Translations under genes and position numbers: made by a program
In this document: positions 16,908 through 25,169 of the stretch, in pieces
Layout: the number at the start of each line of letters is the position of its first letter
How positions within the stretch are numbered: the stretch's first letter is position 1
Notes under the pieces: model-generated
Database searches by the model: none
What the model was told of the DNA's origin: nothing
The model's input: only the letters and a program-made list of their open reading frames with translations
Assembly: GCA_965249005.1 (NCBI GenBank)
Contig: CBDFLD010000013.1
Span: 186,001-250,000 of the forward strand
Reading direction: 5' to 3'
DNA: 64,000 bases
From: CBDFLD01 sp965249005
GTDB taxonomy: Bacteria > Acidobacteriota > UBA6911

Positions 16908-18941
16908 CTATCGAAGTCTTGCGCCGCAGCTATCCACGAGGGCGGTCAGGATATTATCACTAAAGGACTGAACCCGGTCAACCGTGAGCATCCGGGCCTC
17001 GTCCAGGAACTTCAGTTTGAGGGTCAAGCTGTAACTCCCTGGTGGGACCCCCTCACCCTCATAGACATCCACAAGATTGATCGAAACAAGCTCTTTGATT
17101 TCGAGTTGTCGAATCCTCTCTAGAACCTCGCCGTAGGTCGTCTCTCGCGAAACAACGATCGACAGATCCCGCTCGGCGCCCGGCAGCTTCGACAATGCCT
17201 TAAAACGCACCGGCGCGAAACAATAACTGGAGAGAGCCTCAAAATCGATCTCTGCGAGGAAGACTGGCTGCCGGAGTTTGAATCGCTCTTGGAGCTCCGG
17301 GCTCAAAGAACCGAGGCTACCTACTTCACGCCCCTGAGTCACGATTCGGCTCGCGTCGTCGGGACTCAACCAAGGGACGGAATCGGTCGGTTCGATCCGA
17401 TAGTCCTCCACGCGCATACCGCGCAAAAACGCCGCAACCATACCTTTCATGTGAAAGAAGTCGTAGTCGTCATTGAAGCACCAGTTCTGCTCACTTCCGC
17501 TGGCAACAGCGGCGAGGGACCAATGCTCTTGTCGCCCTGTGTCTGAGAGTACTCGATACACTTTTCCGATCTCGAAGATCCGGACACTCTTCTGGCCGAA
17601 ATTGAAGTTTTGTCGCGCGGCCGAGACAAGGCCGGGCGATAGACTTGTCCTCAGATGCTGAGTTTCCTCGGTCAGTGGGTTTCGAATCGTTACCCGATCC
17701 CCCTCGCGGGGGGGAAAGTCTCGGTGCTGTAGATCACTGGCAAAACTAAGACTGATGCCCTCGTAGTATCCGAAACCCTGAAGAATTCCGCGAGCTTGTT
17801 CGTCAAACCGGTACCGGGGGGACGGCACCCCGACCGATGCGCTGGGCGGAAACGTCGTGGGGATATTCTCATACCCATGAAACCGGGCCAATTCCTCGAT
17901 AAGGTCGGCCTCCAGTTCAATATCCGTCCGATAACTCGGATGGGTCACGAGCCAGTGTCCCGGCTTCCGCTCCCGCACATGAAAATTGAGCCGCTCGAGT
18001 GTCGACTCTATGAATTCTTTTTCCAGATTCACACCGATCAAGTCCTCCGCCCGTGTCCGTGACAGCTCGACTTCCACGGATTCCAACTCCTTTGGATAGA
18101 CGTCACGGATCAAACTCGCAATTCTCCCTCCCGCGTGCTCCTCGATGAGCTCGGCGGTTCTAGACAGTGCGGAAACGAGATCATCCCAGTCAGCGCCGCG
18201 TTCGAACCGGTAGCTGGCCTCGGTGGAAAGCCCCAACCGCTTCGATGTCCGCCGAATCGTCACGGGATCAAAATAAGCACACTCGAGGAGCACAATCTCG
18301 GTATCTTGCTGGATCTCGGAGTCCAATCCGCCCATGACCCCGGCGACGGCCACAGGGTTGCTTGCATCCCGAATGCACAAGTCGTCTGTACTCAGGGTTT
18401 GGCGGACCCCATCGATCGTGACAATACTCTCCCCTTCCCGGGCGCGGTCGACGATGATTTTTCCGCCCTCGAGCCGCTTGAAGTCGAAGGCGTGCAAGGG
18501 ATGTCCCATCTCCAGCAATACGTAGTTGGTAACGTCAACTATGTTATTCAACGGACGCATGCCGCACGATTCGAGTCGGCGCTGCATCCACGGCGGGGAA
18601 GGCCCGACCGATACCCCGTCCAGAACCATACCGGCATATCGCGGGCATGCCTCCGCGTCTCGGATCTCAATACCGAAAGCGATGGAATCTTCCCCCCTGG
18701 ACTTCTCACTCCGCTGCGGCCCCTTGAGCGGCCGCCCGAAGCGCGCCGCCAACTCACGAGCCACGCCAAGGTGACTGAGACAATCGGGTCGATTCGACGT
18801 GACTTCGATCTCGATCACCACAGCATCGGACTCCGACACCGATTCCACCACGAGTCCCATCATGGTGAGAGTTTCCTTCAATTCGTCAATCGACTCTGTG
18901 AGCTCCACGAAATCCCGGAGCCAAGCTACGTTTACTTTCAT
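16908..18941 (-). CDS. pheT: Phenylalanyl-tRNA synthetase beta chain, short form without the EMAPII-like domain
   Basis: 677 residues against about 790-800 for the common bacterial form. The N-terminus MKVNVAWLRDFVEL runs to VVIEIEVTSNRPDCLSHLGVARELA by residue 70. In the common form about 110 residues of tRNA-binding OB-fold (EMAPII-like) lie between those two segments. B3/B4 region, B5 domain and a C-terminal FDX-ACB domain (LSKLPGAERDLSIVVSRETT onward) are present. Beta chain of the alpha2-beta2 enzyme; the B3/B4 domain edits mischarged Tyr-tRNA(Phe). It follows pheS by 13 bp. The deletion is clean and in frame, so it looks like a stable lineage variant rather than damage. Confidence 0.95.
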   Translation of the reverse strand: MKVNVAWLRDFVELTESIDELKETLTMMGLVVESVSESDAVVIEIEVTSNRPDCLSHLGVARELAARFGRPLKGPQRSEKSRGEDSIAFGIEIRDAEACPRYAGMVLDGVSVGPSPPWMQRRLESCGMRPLNNIVDVTNYVLLEMGHPLHAFDFKRLEGGKIIVDRAREGESIVTIDGVRQTLSTDDLCIRDASNPVAVAGVMGGLDSEIQQDTEIVLLECAYFDPVTIRRTSKRLGLSTEASYRFERGADWDDLVSALSRTAELIEEHAGGRIASLIRDVYPKELESVEVELSRTRAEDLIGVNLEKEFIESTLERLNFHVRERKPGHWLVTHPSYRTDIELEADLIEELARFHGYENIPTTFPPSASVGVPSPRYRFDEQARGILQGFGYYEGISLSFASDLQHRDFPPREGDRVTIRNPLTEETQHLRTSLSPGLVSAARQNFNFGQKSVRIFEIGKVYRVLSDTGRQEHWSLAAVASGSEQNWCFNDDYDFFHMKGMVAAFLRGMRVEDYRIEPTDSVPWLSPDDASRIVTQGREVGSLGSLSPELQERFKLRQPVFLAEIDFEALSSYCFAPVRFKALSKLPGAERDLSIVVSRETTYGEVLERIRQLEIKELVSINLVDVYEGEGVPPGSYSLTLKLKFLDEARMLTVDRVQSFSDNILTALVDSCGARLR

Positions 18942-18954
18942 TGAGTTGAGTCCG

Positions 18955-19977
18955 TCAGAACTGCGAAAGAAACCTCAAATCATTTTCAAAAAATAGACGA
19001 ATGTTGTCCACTTCGTACTTGAGCAGCGCAACCCGGTCAATTCCCATCCCCCAGGCAAATCCGCTATAGCGCGTGTCATCCACTCCGGACTTACGAAGCA
19101 CCTTGGGGTGAACCATGCCGGCGCCGAGTATCTCGATCCAGCCGCTATCCTTGCAGATGCGACATCCCCGCCCCCCGCAGAAGATGCAGCTGATGTCCAC
19201 CTCCGCCCCTGGCTCTACAAACGGAAAGAACCCGGGCCTGAAGCGCATCTTGATGCCGGAATGAAAGATCTCTTTCAAGAAGGACTCCAATGTCCCCTTC
19301 AAATCACCCATCGTGATCCCTTTGTCCACGGCAAGTACATCCACTTGATGGAACATCGGGCAGTGGGTGGCATCGACCGAATCACGACGATAGACTTTCC
19401 CGGCAGTCACCGCACGGATCGGAGGTTTCATGCATTCCATCGCGTGTACCTGAACGGTGGAACAATGAGTTCGGAGCAGGGTAGATTCGTCGAGGTAAAA
19501 CGTGTCCTGGGCGTCTCGGGCCGGATGGTTCTCGGGCATGTTGAGCGCCTCGAAGTTGTAATAATCGAGCTCCATCTCCGGGAGGTCGAAGACACGGAAC
19601 CCCATGCGAACGAACGCTTGCTCGATGTCCGCCTGCAGGCGTCTAATTGGATGAGCCGCTCCCAGCGGCAACGGAAACCCTGGCCGTGTGATGTCGGTGG
19701 ATTGCTCCAGACGCTGCCGGGCTCTCTCCCGATCACGAAGCGTCGCAAGCCGGGAGGTGAGCGCCGCTTCAATGTGGCTGCGCAATTCGTTCATGGCCTT
19801 GCCGAAATTCGGGCGTTCCCCTTTGGGCAACTCACCGAGACGCTTCATCTCGTGGCTGATGATGCCCTTGCTCCGGCCCATCCATCGGTCACGCAGCGCC
19901 ATGCAACCCGCCAGGTCCCGGACGGACTCTGTTTCGCTCTCGAACTGGGTTTGTAGCTCGTCAATACCGTAGGCCAT
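18955..19977 (-). CDS. pheS: Phenylalanyl-tRNA synthetase alpha chain
   Basis: 340 residues. N-terminal coiled-coil arm, then the class II catalytic core: GAAHPIRRLQADIEQAFVRMGF, MPENHPARDAQDTFYLD and LLRTHCSTVQVHAME (motif 2 area), YRRDSVDATHCPMFHQVD, and GFAWGMGIDRVALLKYEVDNIR (motif 3). A four-cysteine patch CIFCGGRGCRIC is present near residue 275, as in many PheS proteins. Downstream of rplT across a 115-bp gap with a strong terminator-like hairpin, so pheST may be expressed by read-through or attenuation. Confidence 0.97.
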   Translation of the reverse strand: MAYGIDELQTQFESETESVRDLAGCMALRDRWMGRSKGIISHEMKRLGELPKGERPNFGKAMNELRSHIEAALTSRLATLRDRERARQRLEQSTDITRPGFPLPLGAAHPIRRLQADIEQAFVRMGFRVFDLPEMELDYYNFEALNMPENHPARDAQDTFYLDESTLLRTHCSTVQVHAMECMKPPIRAVTAGKVYRRDSVDATHCPMFHQVDVLAVDKGITMGDLKGTLESFLKEIFHSGIKMRFRPGFFPFVEPGAEVDISCIFCGGRGCRICKDSGWIEILGAGMVHPKVLRKSGVDDTRYSGFAWGMGIDRVALLKYEVDNIRLFFENDLRFLSQF

Positions 19978-20029
19978 GACTCACCGGTCCTATCTCTAGC
20001 CCGAAGGAGAAGCCGCCTGGACGAACAAA

Positions 20030-20054
20030 ACGCCCGGTGCAGAACACCGGGCGT
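20030..20054 (-). terminator. Terminator or attenuator hairpin between rplT and pheS
   Basis: On the minus strand, ACGCCCGGTG and CACCGGGCGT form a perfect 10-bp stem with a five-base loop, followed by TTTGTT. It is placed after rplT and before pheS. Some bacteria control pheST by attenuation at this point. I do not see a Phe-rich leader peptide, so partial terminator is the safer description. Confidence 0.7.
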
Positions 20055-20092
20055 CGGCGTTACCCTTCAGTGTTCAAGCGGCGTCGGCCGGG

Positions 20093-20455
20093 CTAGGCCG
20101 CTGCGCGCGTCTTCTTGGCAATCTCGGACAGCTTGGAAAAGGTTTCTGGGTCATGGACCGCTAAATCGGCAAGAATCTTACGGTCCAGCTCGACTCCGGC
20201 TTTCTTCAAACCGCCCATCAGCTTACTGTATGAAAGCTCGTTGAGCCTCGCCGCCGCCGCTACCCGGATGATCCAGAGGCTTCTAAAGTCCCTCTTCTTC
20301 GCCCGTCGGTCGCGATAGGCAAACCGCAACGAACGCATCACCGCTTCCCTGGCCGACCGGTGAAGCTTGCTCTTTGTCAGGCGGTAACCCTTGGCTAGTT
20401 TTAATATCTTCTTACGGCGCTGGACGCGTTTGTTCCCTCGCTTCACTCTCGGCAT
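20093..20455 (-). CDS. rplT: Large-subunit ribosomal protein L20
   Basis: 120 residues, very basic, with the L20 pattern MPRVKRGNKRVQRRKKILKL and FRSLWIIRVAAAARLNELSY. Needed for early 50S assembly, and in several bacteria also represses its own operon at the mRNA level. Directly follows rpmI (20 bp) in the standard infC-rpmI-rplT order. Confidence 0.98.
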   Translation of the reverse strand: MPRVKRGNKRVQRRKKILKLAKGYRLTKSKLHRSAREAVMRSLRFAYRDRRAKKRDFRSLWIIRVAAAARLNELSYSKLMGGLKKAGVELDRKILADLAVHDPETFSKLSEIAKKTRAAA

Positions 20456-20475
20456 CTTGCTACTCCTTCTCCGCC

Positions 20476-20676
20476 TTACCCATTCAACATCGACTTGATC
20501 CGGGAATGGTCCGCCTTACTCACCAGCGTAGCGGAAGTCAACTTTCGAAGCCTCTTGCGCGGTTTCTTGGTCAGGATATGTCGTGCATGACTGCGACGCC
20601 GCACGATTTTGCCCGTTGCTGTCACTTTAAACCTCTTTGCTGCACTTCGATTTGTTTTTCGTTTTCCGGAAGACAA
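20476..20676 (-). CDS. rpmI: Large-subunit ribosomal protein L35
   Basis: 66 residues, basic, beginning with the family start KRKTNRSAAKRFKVTATGKI and ending in the SKADHSRIKSMLNG tail. Lies 16 bp after infC and 20 bp before rplT. Confidence 0.97.
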   Translation of the reverse strand: MSSGKRKTNRSAAKRFKVTATGKIVRRRSHARHILTKKPRKRLRKLTSATLVSKADHSRIKSMLNG

Positions 20677-20692
20677 CTTGTGCTCCTATTCG

Positions 20693-21208
20693 CTAGTGTC
20701 GCTTCGGCATGAAAATAGTTACCAGACTGTGCCCTTCCATCTTGGGGTACCGCTCCACCTCGGCAATCTCCTCCAAGTCCGCCACCAAGCGCTGCGCCAA
20801 CCTGTGGCCTATTTCCTTGTGACTCATTTCCCGCCCTCGAAACACCACAGTCGCTTTTGCCTTGTTCCCTTCGTTGATAAACCGCACGATGTGGTTCTTC
20901 TTGAACTGATAATCGTGTTCTTCGGTCTTGGGCCGAAACTTGACCTCTTTCAATACCGTCTGTTTCTGATGTTTACGCGCCTCGTGAGCTCGCTTGCTTT
21001 GCTGGTACTGAAATTTGCCGTAGTTCATGATTCGGCAGACAGGAGGATTCGCTGCGGGCGCAACCTCCACAAGATCAAGCTCCCGACCCTGCGCCATGGC
21101 CAAAGCGTCCTGGGCCTGCATTATTCCAACCTGCCCGCCTTCCTCGTCGACAACTCGAACCTCTTTGGCTCGAATCGCCTCATTCACTCGAACTCTTACT
21201 GGTTTAAT
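20693..21208 (-). CDS. infC: Translation initiation factor IF-3, AUU start
   Basis: 171 residues. IF-3 N-domain (RVNEAIRAKEVRVVDEEGG, ELDLVEVAPAANPPVCRIMN), linker, and C-domain (VKFRPKTEEHDYQFKKNHI to VTIFMPKRH). The first conventional start in frame is GTG at 21187, but it lies inside the conserved N-terminus and has no Shine-Dalgarno site. Seven codons upstream is ATT at 21208, preceded by TAGGAGG with five bases between. IF-3 rejects AUU starts, so this codon lets the protein repress its own synthesis, the classic infC control seen in E. coli and many others. The chosen start restores the normal N-terminus KPVRVRVNEAIR. Confidence 0.97.
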   Translation of the reverse strand: MKPVRVRVNEAIRAKEVRVVDEEGGQVGIMQAQDALAMAQGRELDLVEVAPAANPPVCRIMNYGKFQYQQSKRAHEARKHQKQTVLKEVKFRPKTEEHDYQFKKNHIVRFINEGNKAKATVVFRGREMSHKEIGHRLAQRLVADLEEIAEVERYPKMEGHSLVTIFMPKRH

Positions 21209-21219
21209 AGACTCCTCCT
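21206..21219 (-). promoter_or_regulatory. Strong ribosome-binding site with AUU start codon of infC
   Basis: AGGAGG at 21219-21214 on the minus strand, five bases before ATT (21208-21206). A near-perfect Shine-Dalgarno paired with a start codon used almost only by infC marks IF-3 autoregulation. Confidence 0.85.
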
Positions 21220-21251
21220 ATCGCAACAGGGGAGAAGCAGTTGGATCCGCC

Positions 21252-23048
21252 TCACGGCCGAACAGAACGCGAACGGATGAATCCAGCAATCTTCTCCTGG
21301 AAGGCCTCTAGCGTGTGGGGCCCCTCGTCCCCGTGCAATCGATTGCGCACGGAAACCTGGCCCGACTCGATCTCTTTGTCACCCAAGATCAACATATAAG
21401 GGACCTTCATTGTCTGGGCTTCCCTTATTTTAAAACCCATCTTCTCGTTTCTCTCATCCGATTCTACACGCAAGCCCTCGTCGTGCAGAAGCTCTCGAAT
21501 TCTTTTCGCGTGGTCGTGATGCCGTTCGGCAATCGGGATCAGGACCACTTGAACCGGAGCCAACCAAATGGGAAAAGCCCCCGCGTAGTGTTCGATCAGC
21601 ACTCCCAAGAAGCGCTCCAAGGAACCTAATAGAGCGCGGTGCAGCATAACCGGCTGGTGTGCCTTCCCATCCCCCCCAATATAGGATAGATCGAATCTCT
21701 GGGGAAGCGTGAAGTCGAACTGAACCGTCGAGAGCTGCCAAGGCCGGCCGATCGCGTCAATGAGTTTGACATCGATTTTTGGTCCGTAGAACACTGCCTC
21801 GCCTTCCATGCGCTTCCATGACATGGCGCGTGACTGCATAGCTGTCACGAGCGCTTCCTCGGACATCTGCCAATCCTCTTCGGAGCCCGCATATTTCTTC
21901 TTGTTGCCTGAGTCTCGAACTGACAACTCGACCTGATAGTCCTCGAACCCGAATGACTTCATGACGAAGAGCACCAGGTCGAGGAGGTTCACAATCTCGT
22001 CATATACTTGCTCACGGGTGGCAAAAATATGGGCATCATCTTGTGTAAACCCACGAACCCGGAGCATACCATGAAGAACGCCGCTCCGCTCGTAGCGGTA
22101 GACAGTGCCAAACTCAGCTAGACGCAGCGGCAGATCCCGGTAGCTTCTCATCTTGGACTTGTAGATCTGAATGTGCCCGGGGCAGTTCATCGGCTTGATC
22201 ACGAACTCTTCATCGTCGATCTCGAAAACATACATGTTCTGTCGATAGTAGTCGTAGTGGCCGGAGGTCCTCCAGAGAGTGTTCTTGGAAACGTGCGGGG
22301 TACTGACCATTTGGTATCCACGACGCGTAATCTCCTGTCGGAGGAAGTCCTCGACGAGCTGGCGAATCTGAGTGCCCTTCGGATGCCAAAAGATCAGCCC
22401 AGGGCCTGCCTCTTCCGAAATGCTGAATAGATCGAGGTCCCTGCCTACTCGGCGGTGATCTCTCTTCTTGGCCTCGTCCAACTGGGCCAAGTACCCTTGA
22501 AGTTCTTCGGGTTCGAGGAACGCCGTGCCGTAAATCCGCTGCAGCTTCCGATTGCTCTCGTCGCCCTTCCAGTAGGAACCGGCAAGGCTCTGAACGCGAA
22601 AGGAGTCCGGGTGAAATGTTGCTGTAGAGCATACGTGGGGACCCGTACAGAAATCCACCAATTCGCCGACACGATAGCAGGAGAGCGACTCACCGGCCTT
22701 TTCCCGAATCAGTTCCAATTTCAGATCTTCCCCGCGGGCGGAGAAGAGATCCAGCGCCTCTTGCTTGGAAATGATGGACGGCTCGTAAGCCAAGTCCTGC
22801 GCTACCAACTCCTTCATCCGCTGCTCGATCCTCTGGAGATCAGTCGCCGCAAAACTCTCCGACCGATCGAAGTCGTAAAAGAAACCGTCGCTGATCGCGG
22901 GTCCGATGCCGAGGTGAGTGCCGGGAAACAAACCGTGGACCGCAGCTGCCATGAGGTGCGATGCACTATGGCGGTAGGTTTCCAGAATCTCGTCTGGATC
23001 GGTCAGCTCGCCCACCGTCCCATCGGCGTATATGACGTTAAGTCCCAT
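21252..23048 (-). CDS. thrS: Threonyl-tRNA synthetase lacking the N-terminal TGS domain
   Basis: 598 residues; common bacterial ThrRS has about 640. Only about 26 residues precede the editing-domain motif RHSASHLMAAAVHG, so the TGS domain is absent. The editing site is intact (HxxxH in HSASH, and CTGPH later). Catalytic core: motif 2 region YRYERSGVLHGMLRVRGFTQDDAHIF; zinc ligands are the Cys of KPMNCPGHIQIY and the His residues in DDAHIF and VMLHRALLGSLERF. The C-terminal anticodon-binding domain starts at LAPVQVVLIPIAERH. The ATG at 23048 is the only start consistent with the family. Heads the infC-rpmI-rplT-pheST operon. Confidence 0.97.
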   Translation of the reverse strand: MGLNVIYADGTVGELTDPDEILETYRHSASHLMAAAVHGLFPGTHLGIGPAISDGFFYDFDRSESFAATDLQRIEQRMKELVAQDLAYEPSIISKQEALDLFSARGEDLKLELIREKAGESLSCYRVGELVDFCTGPHVCSTATFHPDSFRVQSLAGSYWKGDESNRKLQRIYGTAFLEPEELQGYLAQLDEAKKRDHRRVGRDLDLFSISEEAGPGLIFWHPKGTQIRQLVEDFLRQEITRRGYQMVSTPHVSKNTLWRTSGHYDYYRQNMYVFEIDDEEFVIKPMNCPGHIQIYKSKMRSYRDLPLRLAEFGTVYRYERSGVLHGMLRVRGFTQDDAHIFATREQVYDEIVNLLDLVLFVMKSFGFEDYQVELSVRDSGNKKKYAGSEEDWQMSEEALVTAMQSRAMSWKRMEGEAVFYGPKIDVKLIDAIGRPWQLSTVQFDFTLPQRFDLSYIGGDGKAHQPVMLHRALLGSLERFLGVLIEHYAGAFPIWLAPVQVVLIPIAERHHDHAKRIRELLHDEGLRVESDERNEKMGFKIREAQTMKVPYMLILGDKEIESGQVSVRNRLHGDEGPHTLEAFQEKIAGFIRSRSVRP

Positions 23049-23206
23049 AAGCTTTATGAGTCAGTAACTTGCAAAGATTTACACGTAGGAGCATTCGTAC
23101 CGGGGGTGTCTCTTTAAAAACGCACCAAGGTGGGACGATTGGCTCGGTTTCATGGTTTCTTCTCGATCTGCATGACTCTCGAGCCAGTTCGGGTGGCAAA
23201 TCATGG

Positions 23207-23278
23207 TAGGCGCGAGCGGATTTGAACCGCTGACCCCTTCCGCGTCAAGGAAGTGCTCTCCCCCTGAGCTACGCGCCT
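23207..23278 (-). tRNA. tRNA-Val (anticodon GAC)
   Basis: 72 nt on the minus strand. Acceptor AGGCGCG pairs with CGCGCCT. D arm GCTC...GAGC. Anticodon stem CTTCC/GGAAG encloses loop TTGACGC, so the anticodon is GAC and reads GUC valine codons. T arm AGCGG-TTCAAAT-CCGCT. CCA is not encoded. It lies 158 bp upstream of thrS and may be transcribed in the same direction. Confidence 0.93.
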
Positions 23279-23339
23279 AGAAACAACGCCTCACGATAGC
23301 AGCAAGGCGCAAATAGTGTCAAGAATTATAGATATCCGA

Positions 23340-24593
23340 TCATGCGGCGCGTTTGCGGCTGCCCACGAGCTCTCTGGCGGTCTGGACAGCCCTTTCCAGC
23401 TGTTCATTTCTGATTCTCTCACGTAGCTTCTCGTATTTCACTTGATCTTCTTGATGATCGTAGTAGGACTCCACCATCAGGACGCGCTGCCTCTCATCAT
23501 CAGGCGCCTGAATGTCGGGGGCGATGCCGCTTCTTGCATCGACGTCCTGTTGAATGGCATGGCCAGAAGGCGTGAAGAACTTGGAGGTCGAGAGAATCAA
23601 GATCGAGCCGCCCTTCAGTGAGATCTGCTCCTGCGAAGAGCCCGCCCCGAAGGTCTTTTCGCCCACAAGAGTGCCCCGCTGGGCATCCTTGATCGCTCCT
23701 GCAACAACCTCGGCCGCGCCGGCAGTGGAACCATTCACCAGTAGGACCAAGGGGAGATCCGTAACAAAAGCATCCGCTGCGGCCCGCACTATCTGAATCG
23801 TCTCCCCTTGCATGTCCTTCCTAACATAGATCACTCCTTCTTTGAGGAACATGTTGGCGAGTTTGGTCCCGTGCTCTACGCTTCCGTCCGCGCAATCTCT
23901 GAGGTCCAAGATAATTCGGTCCGCGCCCGCTGAAAGAAGGGTCCTGAGCTTGACCCCGATCGGGTCAGGTGGACCGCTAAGGGTCGAGATTGCCAGCAGA
24001 CCGATCTTCCCTTCCAGCAGCTGGGAATGAGGCGGAGCGGGGTCCTGCTCCTGGCGTGTGAGCTCGATCTCGGAGGGTTGCTCCTGCGCCCCTCGAAAAA
24101 TGGAAATTTTCACGCTGGACCCCGCAGGTCCGCGCAAAAAGCTCTCCACCACCACAAGGCTTTTGCCTTCAACGCTCTTGCCGTCAACCGCAACGATATA
24201 GTCGCCGGGTCGCACTCCCGCCCCTGCACTGGCGCCGTCCTTCCGCACTGCGACGACGTAGAACAAGTCCGAGCGCTTGGACAGCACGAGCCCCAAATCA
24301 GCGGTCCCTGATTCGAGCCGCGAGGCTACCTGTTCCGCTTCCTCCTTGGTTAGAAACCCGCTGTATGGATCGAGCGCATCCATCAGGCCTCGCATGGCCC
24401 CTTCTTGAACTTCGTTGATGTTCGGATGCTCGACGTAATCGTCGTTGATTCTTCTCAGGGCTTCCATGAATACGGCAAGCTCGCGATAGGCCTCATCCTT
24501 GCCGGCGACCCCATCGTAGTAGGCCGCCGATATGCCGTAAACCACGACGAGCGCTGATCCCAAGAAGACGGCCAGTTTACCTTTGTGCAACAT
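23340..24593 (-). CDS. S41/CtpA-family protein with PDZ domain, predicted catalytically inactive
   Basis: 417 residues from the ATG at 24593, with GGGGGA four bases upstream; a longer frame to 24977 lacks similarity. N-terminal membrane anchor (LAVFLGSALVVVYGISAAYY), the CtpA helical region ending LDPYSGFLTKEEAEQV, a PDZ domain (residues 98-170, RPGDYIVAVDGKSVEGKSL), then the S41 core. In active CtpA proteins the nucleophile lies in SASASE and the general base Lys in FGKG. Here these read VNGSTAGAAE (Gly292 at the nucleophile position) and GEKTFGAGSSQ (Ala317 at the Lys position). Both catalytic residues are therefore missing while the fold is kept. Likely a periplasmic binding or scaffold pseudoprotease; divergent from ruvX. 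Confidence 0.85.
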   Translation of the reverse strand: MLHKGKLAVFLGSALVVVYGISAAYYDGVAGKDEAYRELAVFMEALRRINDDYVEHPNINEVQEGAMRGLMDALDPYSGFLTKEEAEQVASRLESGTADLGLVLSKRSDLFYVVAVRKDGASAGAGVRPGDYIVAVDGKSVEGKSLVVVESFLRGPAGSSVKISIFRGAQEQPSEIELTRQEQDPAPPHSQLLEGKIGLLAISTLSGPPDPIGVKLRTLLSAGADRIILDLRDCADGSVEHGTKLANMFLKEGVIYVRKDMQGETIQIVRAAADAFVTDLPLVLLVNGSTAGAAEVVAGAIKDAQRGTLVGEKTFGAGSSQEQISLKGGSILILSTSKFFTPSGHAIQQDVDARSGIAPDIQAPDDERQRVLMVESYYDHQEDQVKYEKLRERIRNEQLERAVQTARELVGSRKRAA

Positions 24594-24623
24594 GTAGTCC
24601 CCCGATGGCAGATAAACCGTTCG

Positions 24624-24629
24624 ATTATA
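24624..24629 (-). promoter_or_regulatory. Possible -10 element for the S41-family gene
   Basis: A perfect TATAAT on the minus strand, 30 bases before the ATG at 24593. No good -35 at 16-18 bases, so only the -10 is proposed. Confidence 0.35.
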
Positions 24630-24740
24630 TAGTATACAGAATCGGACGCCAGCACGGATTTCCTCGCCCATATGGGTGCAGGCGGAGAGCTCGGCGTGAG
24701 CGAGCTTGACCCCAAACGGACCCTGTGATCCAATGAACAG

Positions 24741-25169
24741 ATGAGCCTTGGGAGGGTACTGGCGCTGGACTACGGAGCGCGGAACGTCGGTCTCGCATAT
24801 TGCGACGAGCTCGGCGTGACCATCAGCCCCCTCCCTTCCATCCCCAATCATGGCTCCAGCGATCTGATCGGGCGACTCCGAAGTGCCATTGGGCAAAACC
24901 AGATCTCTCGTATCGTGGTCGGCATCCCCTGGAATATGAATGGATCTGCCGGGGAAGCCGTGGACCAGGTCGAGCACTTCATACTGTCGCTCGAGCAGGC
25001 CGTGCTAGTCCCAATTTCGCGATCGGACGAGAGACTTTCGACGATAGAGGCTCGAGAGCTTTGGAACCGACTCAGCTCGAAAAGGCGGCAAAGGTATCGA
25101 ACCATCGACTCCCTGGCGGCCGCACAGATTCTGCGACGCTTTTTAACCGATGATGCGGGCACTAATTAA
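24741..25169 (+). CDS. ruvX: Putative pre-16S rRNA nuclease / Holliday-junction resolvase-like YqgF
   Basis: 142 residues, typical of the family. RNase H fold with LALDYGARNVGLA (first metal Asp), IVVGIPWNMNGSAG, SRSDERLSTIEA and the C-terminal IDSLAAAQILRRFL (last Asp). In E. coli YqgF is needed for 16S rRNA 5'-end maturation; a role at Holliday junctions has also been proposed. Overlaps mltG by 20 bp, a pairing found in many genomes. Confidence 0.94.
   Translation: MSLGRVLALDYGARNVGLAYCDELGVTISPLPSIPNHGSSDLIGRLRSAIGQNQISRIVVGIPWNMNGSAGEAVDQVEHFILSLEQAVLVPISRSDERLSTIEARELWNRLSSKRRQRYRTIDSLAAAQILRRFLTDDAGTN

Noticed and set aside
23049..23206. Possible T-box leader before thrS
   Set aside because: A CCCACC...GGTG hairpin and U-run occur, but the conserved T-box sequence (AGGGTGGNACCGCG) and specifier stem are absent.
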